DNA of 64,000 nt from Microbispora catharanthi (GCF_006334915.2 NZ_VDMA02000029.1:52657-116656), one strand, 5' to 3'; numbered from the stretch's first letter, positions 51,276 to 60,465 are shown. The notes: a model not told the origin generated them from the letters alone. Translations and numbers: made by a program.

Positions 51276-52577
51276 ATGTTCACACCGCTGCGGCGTGCGG
51301 CGGAGCGCACGCCGCCCGGCCGCGACCGTCACATCGATCTGCTGCGCGCCGTCGCCATCGCGCTGGTGGTCCTCGGGCACTGGCTGGCCGTCGTGGTGAC
51401 GTACGGCGAGCGGGTCGGAGGCGACACGGTCCTCGCGTTCGTCTCCTGGGCCAGGCCGCTCACCTGGCTGTTCCAGGTCATGCCGGTCTTCTTCCTGGTG
51501 GGCGGCTTCGCGGGAGCCGCCTCGCTCGGCTCCTACCGGCGGCGGGGTGGCGACGCGATCGGCTGGTTCCTGTGCCGCACCGACCGCCTGATCCGCCCGA
51601 CGACGGCGTTCCTGCTCACCCTGGGCGGCGCGGCCCTGCTCGCGCTCCTCCTGGGGACCGACCCCGCCACCGTGGGCATGGGAGTCTGGCTCGCCTGCCT
51701 GCCGTTGTGGTTCCTCATCGCGTACGTCACGGTCGTCCTGCTGACCCCGATCCTGCTGGCGCTCCACCGCAGGGCGGGCCTCGCGGTGCCCGCCGCGTTC
51801 GCGGTGCTGGTGGCGTTCGGCGACGCGGCGCGGCTGCTCGGCGGCCCGGCCGTGCTCGGCGCGGCCAACTACCTGCTGGCCTGGGCGGCGGTCTACCAGC
51901 TCGGCATAGCCTGGCGGGAGGGGGCCCTGTCCGCCCGTCCCCGCGTGGCCGTGCCCATGATCGCGGGCGGCCTGGCGGCACTCGTGCTGTTGACCGTCCC
52001 GGGGCCATACCCGGTGAGCATGGTGACCGATCCCGGCGACCGCCTGCAGAACACCTCGCCGCCGACGCTCGCGCTGCTCGCCCTGGCGGTCGCGCAGACG
52101 GGGATCGCCCTGCTCCTGCACGATCGCGGTGGCCGCATGCTGCGCCGTACGCGCCCGTGGACGGCCGTCGTCGCGGCCAACTCCGTGATCATGACGGTGT
52201 TCCTCTGGCACATGACCGCGGTCGTGATCGCCGTGCCCGCCCTCTACATCACCGGCCTGCTGCCGCAGCCGCCTCCCGGATCGGCCGCCTGGCTGCTCCT
52301 GCGCGTGCCCTGGCTCGCGTTCCTGACGGCGACCCTCGCGATCCTCGTCGCCCTGTTCGCCTTCATAGAGCGGCGTGGGGGCCCCTGCCCGGCGCCGGGC
52401 GCCGGGAAGACGGGGGCAGGGACGGCGGCCGTGACCCTGGCGGGGACCGGCCTGGTCGTCGCGGGCCTGCTCGGCGCCGCGCTCACCGGCTCGGCGGGCC
52501 TGCCCGCGCCGATGCTCCCGGTCTATCTCATGGGCGCCGCGCTGCTGCGGGCCGCCCGATCGTCGCACCGGCCATGA
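51276..52577 (+). CDS. Acyltransferase-3 family membrane protein
   Basis: A 433-residue protein with about ten or eleven transmembrane helices. The family start is RDRHIDLLRAVAIALVVLGHWL, with the catalytic-type His and Arg. The second signature lies near residues 315-325 (TVFLWHMTAVV). Members acylate sugars or other surface compounds. The ATG abuts the CBS stop, and its own stop overlaps the next start, forming a tight operon of CBS, acyltransferase and BrkB-type genes. Confidence 0.9.
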   Translation: MFTPLRRAAERTPPGRDRHIDLLRAVAIALVVLGHWLAVVVTYGERVGGDTVLAFVSWARPLTWLFQVMPVFFLVGGFAGAASLGSYRRRGGDAIGWFLCRTDRLIRPTTAFLLTLGGAALLALLLGTDPATVGMGVWLACLPLWFLIAYVTVVLLTPILLALHRRAGLAVPAAFAVLVAFGDAARLLGGPAVLGAANYLLAWAAVYQLGIAWREGALSARPRVAVPMIAGGLAALVLLTVPGPYPVSMVTDPGDRLQNTSPPTLALLALAVAQTGIALLLHDRGGRMLRRTRPWTAVVAANSVIMTVFLWHMTAVVIAVPALYITGLLPQPPPGSAAWLLLRVPWLAFLTATLAILVALFAFIERRGGPCPAPGAGKTGAGTAAVTLAGTGLVVAGLLGAALTGSAGLPAPMLPVYLMGAALLRAARSSHRP

Positions 52578-53455
52578 GAGTGCCGGTGGAGGACTGGAAG
52601 AGGATCGCCGGGCGGGTGCGGGAGGAGGCGAAGCGGGAGCGGCTGTCCCTGCTGGCCGCCGGCATCGCCTTCTGGGGGACGCTGTCGATCTTCCCGATGC
52701 TGCTGGTCGTGGTGTCGGTCTACGGGCTGGTGGCCGACCCCCGGCAGGCGGCCGGGCAACTGGCGTCGCTGACCCGGCCGCTGCCCGGACCTGTCGCCCG
52801 CCTGCTGGTCTCCCAGCTCGCCGCCGCCGTGCGCGCCGGAGAGAGAGGGCTCAGCATCAATCTCGCGCTGAGCCTCGTCGGCCTGCTGTGGGCGTCGTCG
52901 AGGGCCGTCCAGGCGCTCATGCGGGGCCTGAACACGGTGTACGGAGGCCGGGAGAGTCACGGCCTCGTCGGCACCCGTCTGCTGGCGCTGCTCTACACGG
53001 TCGTGGCGATCGCCGGAGTGTCGATTCTGCTGGCGCTCGTCGCCGCGTTCCCGGTCGTGCTGGGACACATCGGCCTCGGTCGGGTGGCCCGGGCCGCCGT
53101 CTCGGTGGCGCGCTGGGCGGCGCTCGTCCTGCTCATCGGGGCGGGACTGGCGCTGCTCTACCGGTTCGTCCCCGGCAGCCGCCGGGAGTCGCGGTGGCGG
53201 TCGGTCACCTGGGGGGTGGGGCTTGCGATGCCCGCCCTGGTGGTGGTCTCGGCGGGCCTGTCGGTCTTCGTGACCGGCTTCGGGCGCTTCAACCAGACGT
53301 ACGGCGCGGTCGCGGCCGTGGCCGTGCTCATGCTCTGGCTGTATCTCTCCACGCTGATCGTGCTGCTGGGCGCCGAGGTCAACGGAGCGATCGAGCGCCA
53401 TCTGGGGGACGCGGCTCTCACCAACCAGGGACAAAAGGGCGACTTGTCCGGATAA
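52574..53455 (+). CDS. YihY/BrkB-family membrane protein
   Basis: A 293-residue membrane protein with six hydrophobic segments. Family motifs are SLLAAGIAFWGTLSIFPMLL near the N-terminus and FGRFNQTYGAVAAVAVLMLW. The closing block reads LSTLIVLLGAEVNGAIE. The function is not settled; despite the old ribonuclease BN label, it is not a nuclease. The ATG overlaps the acyltransferase stop. Confidence 0.92.
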   Translation: MRVPVEDWKRIAGRVREEAKRERLSLLAAGIAFWGTLSIFPMLLVVVSVYGLVADPRQAAGQLASLTRPLPGPVARLLVSQLAAAVRAGERGLSINLALSLVGLLWASSRAVQALMRGLNTVYGGRESHGLVGTRLLALLYTVVAIAGVSILLALVAAFPVVLGHIGLGRVARAAVSVARWAALVLLIGAGLALLYRFVPGSRRESRWRSVTWGVGLAMPALVVVSAGLSVFVTGFGRFNQTYGAVAAVAVLMLWLYLSTLIVLLGAEVNGAIERHLGDAALTNQGQKGDLSG

Positions 53456-53494
53456 ATCCGTGTCGAGTGACCTTGATGGGGCAGCAGTGGGGGC

Positions 53495-54751
53495 GTGTCC
53501 GACAGCGGTCTATCCCCAGGAAGCGGCATCTCCAGCGTGTTCCCCTCGCTCCCCGGCCAGGGGGAGACGACGCCGGAGACGACGCCGGAGCCGACCGGCT
53601 CCCCGGCGACCCCCGACCAGTCCCCGGACGGCGTGAGCCGGCCGGGCGTCGATCGCGTCGATCGCGTCGATCACGGCGCCGACGGCGCGATGGCCTCCGA
53701 CCGGCCGTTCGGCCTGCCGGGACGCCCGCTGCGCAGCAACCCTTTCATGTTCGGCCTGACCGGCGCCCTGGGCGTGCTCACCGCATGGCTCCTGGTGCAG
53801 GCGATCGCCAGCGCCGGCTCGGCGCTCGTGCTGATCGTGATCTCGCTGTTCCTGGCCATCGGCCTGAACCCCGCGGTCGAGGCGCTCCAGCGGCGCAACC
53901 TGTCCCGCCGCCTCGCGATCACGATCGTGTTCGGGTCGGCCATCGCGTTCTTCGTGGTCTTCGGGCTCGCGGTCGTGCCGCCGCTCACCGAGCAGACCAC
54001 AGGGTTCGCCCGGCAACTGCCCGACTACGTGCAGCAGCTCCAGAACCACCCGCTGATCCGCTCGGTGGACGAGCGCTACCAGATCCTCGACAAGATCCAG
54101 CAATACGTCGCGGGCGGCGGGCTGGCCACCCAGATGTTCGGCGGCCTCCTCGGTGTGGCGAGCATAGTGATCAGCGCGCTGTTCAGCGCCTTCACCGTGC
54201 TCGTGCTCACGCTCTACTTCCTCGGGTCGCTCAACTCCATCAAGGAGACGGCCTACCGGTTCGTGCCCCGCTCACGCCGTACGCGGGTCCGCCTGCTCGG
54301 AGACGAGATCATCAACCAGATCGGCGGTTACGTCGCGGGCAATTTGATCATCTCGCTGATCGCCGGCGTGGTGACCTTCCTGTTCCTGGCCATGCTGAAG
54401 GTGCCGTACGCGCTCGCGCTGGCCATCTTCGTCGCGGTCACCGACCTGATCCCCCTCGTGGGCGCGGTCATCGGCGCGGTCGTGGCCTCGGGGGTGGGCT
54501 TCCTCTCCTCGGTGCAGGTCGGCATCGCCTGCGTGATCTTCTTCGTCGTCTACCAGCAGGTCGAGAACTACTGGATCTCCCCGAAGGTGTTCAAGTCGTC
54601 GGTCGACGTGCCGCCCGTGGCGACCATCGTCGGAGCCCTGCTCGGCGGGGCGCTGCTCGGCATCGTCGGGGCCCTGCTCGGCATCCCGCTGGCGGCGGCC
54701 CTGCTCCTCCTGGCCCGCGAGGTGGTGCTGCCCCGCCAGGACCGGCTGTAG
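53495..54751 (+). CDS. AI-2E family transporter
   Basis: A 418-residue membrane protein of the AI-2E/TqsA (DUF20) group. After a Pro/Thr/Asp-rich cytoplasmic N-terminus (about 1-75, with an RVDRVDHG repeat) there are about seven helices. Family features include SLFLAIGLNPAVEALQRR and NLIISLIAGVVTFLFLAML. DLIPLVGAVIGAVVA follows. It could export small signal molecules or act as an antiporter. The GTG start at 53495 is uncertain, since the N-terminal tail has no conservation to guide it. Confidence 0.88.
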   Translation: MSDSGLSPGSGISSVFPSLPGQGETTPETTPEPTGSPATPDQSPDGVSRPGVDRVDRVDHGADGAMASDRPFGLPGRPLRSNPFMFGLTGALGVLTAWLLVQAIASAGSALVLIVISLFLAIGLNPAVEALQRRNLSRRLAITIVFGSAIAFFVVFGLAVVPPLTEQTTGFARQLPDYVQQLQNHPLIRSVDERYQILDKIQQYVAGGGLATQMFGGLLGVASIVISALFSAFTVLVLTLYFLGSLNSIKETAYRFVPRSRRTRVRLLGDEIINQIGGYVAGNLIISLIAGVVTFLFLAMLKVPYALALAIFVAVTDLIPLVGAVIGAVVASGVGFLSSVQVGIACVIFFVVYQQVENYWISPKVFKSSVDVPPVATIVGALLGGALLGIVGALLGIPLAAALLLLAREVVLPRQDRL

Positions 54752-54803
54752 CCGTCTTCGGAAGAGGGATGCTGTCGCGCGCCCGCTGAGGGAAGCTCGG
54801 GTC

Positions 54804-55484
54804 ATGCGACTTCCGTACCGAATCGCGGGGCTATGGGTGCGCGTGGCGTTGCTGGTCGTGCTGCTGTGGGGCGCTCTGGTAAGCGTGCTCAGCATGACCC
54901 CGCGCGAGCGCACCCTGGCCGACTTTCACACCGCGCTCCGGAGCGGGCAGGTCACGTACGTCATCTACTACGGCACCCCGGTGGATCTGCGGTGGTCGAC
55001 GGGCCCTCTGTTCTGGTATCACGCCGACCGCTCCGCGAACGGGGCCTACACCCCTCGCAAACTCCAGCGCGACCTGAACGCCGCCGTTCCCCGCCCGGAG
55101 GCCACGCTCGCTCACTCGCGCCAACGGCTCTTCTCGGGCTGGCCGTTCCTCGTGCCGTTCCACGGCGCGACCTGGCTCGTCGGCGGGGCCTGGATCGCCG
55201 CGCTCTTCATCATGATCGGTACGGGCCGGCCCAGGCTGGGAAACAGATGGGCCTGGTTCTGGCTGTTCACCGTGGGCGAGGTGGGCGCGATGCTGTTCCT
55301 TCTCCTCGAACCCCGATCGCTGTGGCGTGGGCTGGAGCCACAGGATCCGGTTCCCAACCCGATGGGCGCAGGTAGTGGCTGCGTGCTGGCTCTCTGTCTC
55401 AGCCTGGCGATCCCCGTTCTCGTCGTGGTCGGGCTCTCCTCGGTGTTCCACACCCTGCTCGATCTCCTCTTCTCTGCACCGTAA
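54804..55484 (+). CDS. Membrane protein of unknown function, 226 residues
   Basis: Four hydrophobic segments are visible: near the N-terminus (VRVALLVVLLWGALVSVL), about 120-140, 150-168 and 192-215. Between the first two lies a soluble region (about 35-110) with VTYVIYYGTPVDLRW. I recognise no family. The gene stands alone, and base composition remains high-GC. Confidence 0.65.
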   Translation: MRLPYRIAGLWVRVALLVVLLWGALVSVLSMTPRERTLADFHTALRSGQVTYVIYYGTPVDLRWSTGPLFWYHADRSANGAYTPRKLQRDLNAAVPRPEATLAHSRQRLFSGWPFLVPFHGATWLVGGAWIAALFIMIGTGRPRLGNRWAWFWLFTVGEVGAMLFLLLEPRSLWRGLEPQDPVPNPMGAGSGCVLALCLSLAIPVLVVVGLSSVFHTLLDLLFSAP

Positions 55485-55579
55485 GCCTGTAGCTCCAACA
55501 AATCGTGGTACACGGTTGCTCAGTGTGAGGTTGACGGGAGAAAATTAAAACAGAATTTCGAATCTTGCGAGGAGATGCG

Positions 55580-57508
55580 ATGGATCTGTTCGACCTCGAT
55601 CCCGAGCACCTTCGTCGTTCGAATAGTTCTGGCGACTGGTGGGACCGGTTGACCTCCGGCTCCCGGTTGTGGTCTGCGGATGACTCGGTCGCCCGTGAGC
55701 ATTTTCCGATCATCGATTCCGAGCTGCGGCAGGACGCGGGTCGGGACACCAGCGACAGCCCACCCGGTGCCGGCCGGTCGTCGTGGGTGCTGGTGGGTTC
55801 TCTTCGTGAGTCGACGCAAGCGTTGGCGCTGACGGCGGTGCCGGACGATGTGGATATCTGTCTTGCCGAGGCGGAGGAGTTGCTGTTCGCGCGGGATCGG
55901 ATCACGTGCGCTCTTGCTGAGCGGGTGGGGCGGGTGCATGGTGCGGGGCGGGCCAAGCGGCATGGGCATGCCTCCACCCGCAGCTGGCTACGCACCGCCG
56001 GAGGCATGAGCGTCGCGGGGGCGGGCCGCCTGCTCACGCTGGCGGTGGAGTTGGCGCGTCTGCCTCGGGTGCGGGAGAAGTTCGCCACGGGTGGGTTGGC
56101 GGCGGGGGTGGTGGAGGCGATCTGCGCGGCCACCGCGCAGTTGAGCGATGAGCATGCGGGGTTGGCTGAGTCGATTTTGCTGGAGTTGGCGGGTCAGGCG
56201 GGTGCGGCGGAGGTGGCCAAAGCCGGGCGTTATCTGCGGGCGGTGCTGGACCCCGACGGTGAGGACCGCGATGAGCGGGCCGACTATGGGCGGCGGTTTT
56301 TGAGGGTCCGCCCGACCAGGGGTGGGGGCGTGGAGGGGGAGTTCTACCTGCCGCGTGAGGCGGCCGCCCGGCTGCGGGCCCTGTTGGACGCCTACGCCAA
56401 GCCGCGCGCGGAGGGCGATGACCGGCCGTTGCGGGTCCGGCAGGCGGATGCGTTCATCGCGTTGCTGGAGCAGAAGATCGCCGCCGAGCTCCTGGTCCTG
56501 GTCACCGCCGAATCCCTCCCCACCGACCCCGAACCCGCCGCCCCCGGCACCGACCACCCCGAAGACATTGACGACACCCAGGACGCCGAGCGTACCGAGG
56601 ACGCGGAGGGCGCCGAGGCCGACAAGAACGGCCGGGACCGCCAGGGCACCAGCGCCACCAGCGCCACCGGCGACATCGAAGACACAAACGCCAGCGACGC
56701 CGACCCGGGCGAGGCCGGGGCAGCTGCCGGTGGCAGTGCCCTCGGCGAGATGGGCGACCCCTGCGATGTGGGCAGCACCGGCGCTGCCGCACCTGCTCAG
56801 GATGAGGGCCTGTGCCATCCTGCCGACCCTGCCGACCCCGCCCATTGTGGCGACGCCGGGGCAGATGCCGGTTCACCTTCGCAGACAGCGCGGCCTGATC
56901 CTCCTCCCGAGGATGCCTTCGCGCATCACGCCCACGCCGGGCATCGGCCTGCGGGGGACTGCCGGCATGCGCAGAGCACGCCCGAGGACAACGGCGACGT
57001 GCGCCGTGGACAGTCGTCAGCAGGGACGGCGCAGGAAGCGTCACCGGGAGCGTCACCGGGAGCGTCACAGGGGGCGGTGCCGGGGACGGTGCTGGGGGCG
57101 GCGCCGGGGGTGTTGCTGGCGACCGGGCAGATGCTGCCGGTCTCCAGCGTGCACCGCCTTGCCCGCACCAGCAGCCTGGTCCGCCTGGTGATGGACGCCG
57201 AAGGGCAGGTGCTGGACATGGGCCGCAAGGTCCGCCTGGCCACCCCCGCCCAACGCAGGGCCGTGTTCGCCCGCTACGCCACCTGCTGGATCGACGGCTG
57301 CCCACTGCCCGCCACCATGTGCCAGATCGACCACGCCGACAACTGGAGCAACGGCGGGCTCACCGACCTGAAGCTGCTCGGACCGGCCTGCCAGTTCCAC
57401 AACCGCGACCGCTACCGCCACCCCGACCGCTACACCCGCCGCAAAGCCGGCACCGACCGCTGGGCCTTCACCTACCAGCCGACCCACATCAAGCGGCTAC
57501 GGATTTAG
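55580..57508 (+). CDS. DUF222 (13E12-type) protein with HNH nuclease domain
   Basis: A 642-residue member of the actinobacterial DUF222/13E12 repeat family. An N-terminal DUF222 region (about 90-310) with RVHGAGRAKRHGHASTRSWL is followed by a long low-complexity Asp/Glu/Ala/Gly-rich insert (about 315-510). A C-terminal HNH domain with Cys-Asp-His residues (CWIDGCPL and CQIDHADNWSNGGL, closing CQFHNRDRY) completes it. GAGGAG precedes the ATG at 55580; a TTG at 55565 is less likely. The 5' flank is AT-rich for this genome and codon use is less biased, consistent with horizontal acquisition. Confidence 0.88.
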   Translation: MDLFDLDPEHLRRSNSSGDWWDRLTSGSRLWSADDSVAREHFPIIDSELRQDAGRDTSDSPPGAGRSSWVLVGSLRESTQALALTAVPDDVDICLAEAEELLFARDRITCALAERVGRVHGAGRAKRHGHASTRSWLRTAGGMSVAGAGRLLTLAVELARLPRVREKFATGGLAAGVVEAICAATAQLSDEHAGLAESILLELAGQAGAAEVAKAGRYLRAVLDPDGEDRDERADYGRRFLRVRPTRGGGVEGEFYLPREAAARLRALLDAYAKPRAEGDDRPLRVRQADAFIALLEQKIAAELLVLVTAESLPTDPEPAAPGTDHPEDIDDTQDAERTEDAEGAEADKNGRDRQGTSATSATGDIEDTNASDADPGEAGAAAGGSALGEMGDPCDVGSTGAAAPAQDEGLCHPADPADPAHCGDAGADAGSPSQTARPDPPPEDAFAHHAHAGHRPAGDCRHAQSTPEDNGDVRRGQSSAGTAQEASPGASPGASQGAVPGTVLGAAPGVLLATGQMLPVSSVHRLARTSSLVRLVMDAEGQVLDMGRKVRLATPAQRRAVFARYATCWIDGCPLPATMCQIDHADNWSNGGLTDLKLLGPACQFHNRDRYRHPDRYTRRKAGTDRWAFTYQPTHIKRLRI

Positions 57509-57610
57509 CGGGCCGGATGGCGACACGGACACGCGCAGACCGGGGCGCCGGGGCCAGGGCGCCGGGCCGGGTGCCGTGGCCGCTGGGTGCTCTGCGCGGC
57601 GGTGGCGTTC

Positions 57611-57658
57611 GTGTCGTCTAGCAGCGGTGTCGTCTAGCAGCGGTGTCGCCTGGCAGTG
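57611..57658. repeat. 16-bp tandem repeat, three units
   Basis: Two identical 16-base units (57611-57626, 57627-57642) and a third differing at three positions lie in the gap after the HNH gene, ending 27 bases before the stop of the next gene on the other strand. Confidence 0.8.
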
Positions 57659-57685
57659 GTGTCGGCGGCACCGGACGGTCCGGGG

Positions 57686-58519
57686 TCAGCCCTTCAGCTC
57701 CCGGACCCGCTCCGACGGGGGAGCGTTGACCATGCAGGTTCCCCAGTCCGAGAAGGCCATCTCGGTCCGTGTCTTGGCGGACAGGACGTAACGGACCGGA
57801 CGCCCGCTCAGGTCCACCCACAGCTCGTAGTCGGCGGAGGGACCGAGATCGCCGGCGATGCGGGCACGGAGCCGTGCCTGTGCGGCCGGATCGCCTGCCC
57901 GCACCTTGGCGTACTCCTCCTCGGTCCGCTGGTCGAGCGGCATGGGGTTGGTGTAGGCGATGTAGGCCGGGAGATTCAGGCGTTCGACGGCTCGGCGCAC
58001 GTCGATATGGACGGTGTAGTGAATCGTGTGGGGGCCGGTGCCGCCCTCGATGCTCGCAGCCGTGAGGCGGCCCCTATTGATCAGGAGCGCGTGTGCGCGG
58101 TGGCCGTCGATCAGATTGGTGGCCATCATGGCGAGTGTCCCGATGCCGAGCAGGCTGTACGGCTCGTAATAGTCGGTGACCTTGTCGAAGTACTTCCCGG
58201 GAGCGATCTCGGAACCGATCGGCGTCTGGAAGTAGGTGGCGTTCCGCGTTCTGATGAGACGGCCGCTGAAGCCGTGTCCGAAGTCCGCCGACAGGTCGGT
58301 CGGCGAGCCGGTCTCGGCACCGCACGAGATGAGCGTGACGCTGATCCCACTGGAGCGCAGCACGCGCTTCACGGTGGGGTGCGTGGCCAGATAGTCGCCG
58401 ACCAGCGTCGCGATCGCCGCGACGGACCTTCCGGGCGGCAGGGTGGCGGTGGACCCGGTCGTCATCAGGCCGGCCGTGATGACCAGGAGGATGACCAGGA
58501 GCAGTCGGCGCACATGCAT
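57686..58519 (-). CDS. Secreted or membrane-anchored protein of unknown function
   Basis: A 277-residue protein. The ATG at 58519 gives an N-terminal signal or anchor (RRLLLVILLVITAGLMTTG). The mature part is hydrophilic and beta rich, with TNLIDGHRAHALLINRGRLT and HYTVHIDVRRAVERLNLPAY. Domain architecture is reminiscent of LppX/LprG-like secreted proteins of actinobacteria, but no motif proves it. The start is weakly supported: there is no clear ribosome binding site, and a strong inverted repeat lies directly upstream. Confidence 0.6.
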   Translation of the reverse strand: MHVRRLLLVILLVITAGLMTTGSTATLPPGRSVAAIATLVGDYLATHPTVKRVLRSSGISVTLISCGAETGSPTDLSADFGHGFSGRLIRTRNATYFQTPIGSEIAPGKYFDKVTDYYEPYSLLGIGTLAMMATNLIDGHRAHALLINRGRLTAASIEGGTGPHTIHYTVHIDVRRAVERLNLPAYIAYTNPMPLDQRTEEEYAKVRAGDPAAQARLRARIAGDLGPSADYELWVDLSGRPVRYVLSAKTRTEMAFSDWGTCMVNAPPSERVRELKG

Positions 58520-58561
58520 GCTCTGCACGTCCGAGCATGGTGCCGTACGGACGTGCAGAGC
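58520..58561. repeat. 14-bp perfect inverted repeat next to a start codon
   Basis: Two 14-base arms (58520-58533 and 58548-58561) with a 14-base centre abut the start codon of the secreted-protein gene. In the mRNA the hairpin would lie immediately before the ATG. It could be a regulator binding site, a translational block, or the junction left by a rearrangement. Confidence 0.8.
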
Positions 58562-58594
58562 CTGCGAGTCGTTCTGTGCACGTTTCGTGCGCGT

Positions 58595-58705
58595 TTCCTG
58601 ACGGGCCTCCAGGGTGAACGTCGTGGTGAGGACCCGGCCCCGGGCGTCGCGGAACTGGGCCCACAGGCGATACAGGCCGGGGCGGGGGAACCGGGCGTGC
58701 AGGCC
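58595..58705 (-). pseudogene. Remnant of a secreted protein C-terminus
   Basis: The minus strand reads HARFPRPGLYRLWAQFRDAR and then VLTTTFTLEA. This resembles the C-terminal beta-strands of a secreted or copper-related actinobacterial protein. The remaining gene is missing on both sides. It joins directly to a plus-strand permease remnant at about 58700, so a deletion or rearrangement has fused two partial genes. Confidence 0.4.
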
Positions 58706-58934
58706 GGTCCTCGTCGCGGCACTGGCGATCGTCGCCGGGCTCGGCCTGGGCGTCGCCTTCGCCGCGGGCACGGTCACCGCGCTGGGCCGCACCACCGAGG
58801 CCACGCTCACGCTGCCGGTCGGTCCGCTCCTGCTCGTCGTCGCCGTGGCCGCCGTCGCCGGCCTGCCGGCCGGGCTGCTGCCGGCTCGCCACGCGGCCAG
58901 GCTCGACGTGCTCACCGCCATCGCCACGTCCTGA
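58704..58934 (+). pseudogene. Remnant of FtsX/MacB-like ABC permease C-terminus
   Basis: The plus-strand frame ending at a TGA at 58932-58934 reads like the last two membrane helices and tail of an FtsX-family ABC permease (LLLVVAVAAVAGLPAGLLPA, then RHAARLDVLTAIATS). The tail motif is highly characteristic. Only the last 75 or so residues survive, with no start codon, so it is a decayed gene. Confidence 0.65.
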
Positions 58935-59106
58935 CGCTGCGGCCGAAGGGCTCAGCGCAAAGAAGGGATCAGCATCCGCACAGCACATCGCACCCCGGGA
59001 GAAGAGAGGCGAAGCGAGGGGTATGAGCGGGATGCGTCGCTTGTGTACCAAAGCAAAGGCAGGTGTGGATCGGATGGGCGACAACAGGGCAGAAAGGTCC
59101 CGCGTC

Positions 59107-59679
59107 GTGGCGAAGTCCGCCCGGCGTCTGGCCGTCGCCGCGCTCCTCATCGTGATGCCGAGCGTCGCGGTGGCGCCGCGGGCACTGGCGGCGCCGGTCC
59201 CTGCCGCCGGCCACGGCCCGCACGGCCATGGTGGTAAGGCTGGTCAGGGCGCCCACGGTGGTCAGGGTGGTCAGGGTGGTCAGGGCGGCCAGGACAAGAA
59301 GGGCAAAAAGGGCAAGGAAAAGAAGGGCAAGGGCCACGGTCACGGCGGCGCCCACATCGGCGCACGCCTCGCCGGTTTCGGGGGCGGCCTCGGTGGTGGG
59401 TTCGGTCACGGCGGCGGCGGCACGCAGCGCACGGCCGGCATGAACACCGCCAACGCGCCGACGATCAGCAGTCCGCCCTTTCAGCTCAACACGGGCAAGC
59501 GCAACGTGAACGCCCCCGCGGGCAACAGCGCCGTCGACTTCGCCGGCGTCCAGCAGGTGTCGAGCGTCAGCGTCTTCACCGACTCCCTCAGCGGCAACTG
59601 CAGGGGCGGGATCAAGAACTGCTCGATCAACCAGACCCTGCAGGCCGCCGAGAGCAGAGGCGGCGGCATCGGGCACTGA
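59107..59679 (+). CDS. Secreted Gly/His/Lys-rich protein of unknown function
   Basis: A 190-residue exported protein. I prefer the GTG at 59107 because AGAAAGG lies nine bases upstream, and it yields a canonical signal peptide (KSARRLAVAALLIVMPSVAV with cleavage near ALA). An ATG at 59074 is an alternative. The mature protein opens with His/Gly/Gln-rich repeats (GGQ units) and a KKGK-rich stretch, then Gly-rich sequence. Two Cys (NCRGGIKNC) lie near the C-terminus. It could bind metal or nucleic acid, but no function is known. Confidence 0.6.
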   Translation: MAKSARRLAVAALLIVMPSVAVAPRALAAPVPAAGHGPHGHGGKAGQGAHGGQGGQGGQGGQDKKGKKGKEKKGKGHGHGGAHIGARLAGFGGGLGGGFGHGGGGTQRTAGMNTANAPTISSPPFQLNTGKRNVNAPAGNSAVDFAGVQQVSSVSVFTDSLSGNCRGGIKNCSINQTLQAAESRGGGIGH

Positions 59680-59683
59680 CAGG

Positions 59684-59720
59684 AGACGGGCGTCTCCCGC
59701 ACGGAAGACGCCCGTCTTTT
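59684..59720 (+). terminator. Intrinsic terminator
   Basis: A perfect 12-bp stem (59684-59695 with 59706-59717) with a ten-base loop is followed by TTTT. It lies four bases after the stop of the secreted-protein gene and 16 bases before the convergent gene's stop, so it may act in one or both directions. It is the best-formed terminator in the window. Confidence 0.9.
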
Positions 59721-59736
59721 CAGTGATGCCCGTGGA

Positions 59737-60381
59737 TCAGAGCTCGCCGCTCTCGATCGCCTGCTTGAGGGCCGTCTGCAACTGCTGGTGCGAGGCGGTG
59801 CCGTTCGCGGCGACGAAGTCGATCAGCGAGGAATCCGCCTCGAAGGTGAGGTTCTCCGTGACCCGGGTCTTCCCGCTGGGCAGCACCGTGAACTCGATCT
59901 TCTGGTGCGTGACCACGTTGGGCTGCGACCAGCTGTCGGTCTCGTAGTAGAACCCGTCCGCGTGGAGCCGCTGCTGCGCGTGGGTCTTGCTGACCACGAT
60001 CGTGCCCTCGTACGGGATCTCCTCGATCGCCGTGAGGTTGCGATAGAGCGTGGGGGCCGCCAGCCACTCCTTGTGCATGACGACCCGCTTCAGGAACGGG
60101 TTCCTGCCGATGTGGTTGTTGAAGTCGGAGTACTTGTAGAAGGTCGACGGCATCGGCGCGTCGATGTCGACGGAGATGCTGTTCGTGACCCGGCTGCGGC
60201 CCGAGTCGGGTGCGGGCGGGGTGGTGTCGGTGAAGTGGTAGGTGTCCCAGGCGGTCTGCCACTCGGCGGCGATCTCGGCGTCGCTCTCGGTCGTGTCGGC
60301 GTTCGAGGGAGCGGACAGGGCGGCGAGGACGAAGGCGGCGGCGAACATCTGGGCCGCGGCCACTCGCAGGATCTTTCTCAC
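59737..60381 (-). CDS. Secreted protein of unknown function, 214 residues
   Basis: A protein with a Sec signal peptide (RVAAAQMFAAAFVLAALSAPSNA, cleaved near residue 28). The mature domain has a mixed alpha/beta pattern (KRVVMHKEWLAAPTLYRNLT and QKIEFTVLPSGKTRVTENLT) that could be a START/SRPBCC-like fold, but this is tentative. GAAGAGGAG precedes the ATG region. It is convergent with the Gly/His-rich secreted protein. Confidence 0.65.
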   Translation of the reverse strand: MRKILRVAAAQMFAAAFVLAALSAPSNADTTESDAEIAAEWQTAWDTYHFTDTTPPAPDSGRSRVTNSISVDIDAPMPSTFYKYSDFNNHIGRNPFLKRVVMHKEWLAAPTLYRNLTAIEEIPYEGTIVVSKTHAQQRLHADGFYYETDSWSQPNVVTHQKIEFTVLPSGKTRVTENLTFEADSSLIDFVAANGTASHQQLQTALKQAIESGEL

Positions 60382-60465
60382 ATGTACCTCGAGAAGAGGA
60401 GAAATGGTACGAGTGATCTTCTACCGCAACCGCAACCTGTTACAGAAGAGCCCATGCCGAATCAG

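Noticed and set aside
50802..52568. 588-codon minus-strand frame opposite the CBS and acyltransferase genes
   Set aside because: Arg/Glu/Gln-rich shadow; the plus strand has CBS motifs and transmembrane helices.
55580..57508. DUF222/HNH protein as part of a group I intron or IS element
   Set aside because: No terminal inverted repeats, target duplications or intron structure are visible around it; it is an ordinary member of a multicopy actinobacterial family.
57611..57658. Possible CRISPR-like array
   Set aside because: The 16-bp units are directly adjacent with no spacers, so this is a simple tandem repeat.
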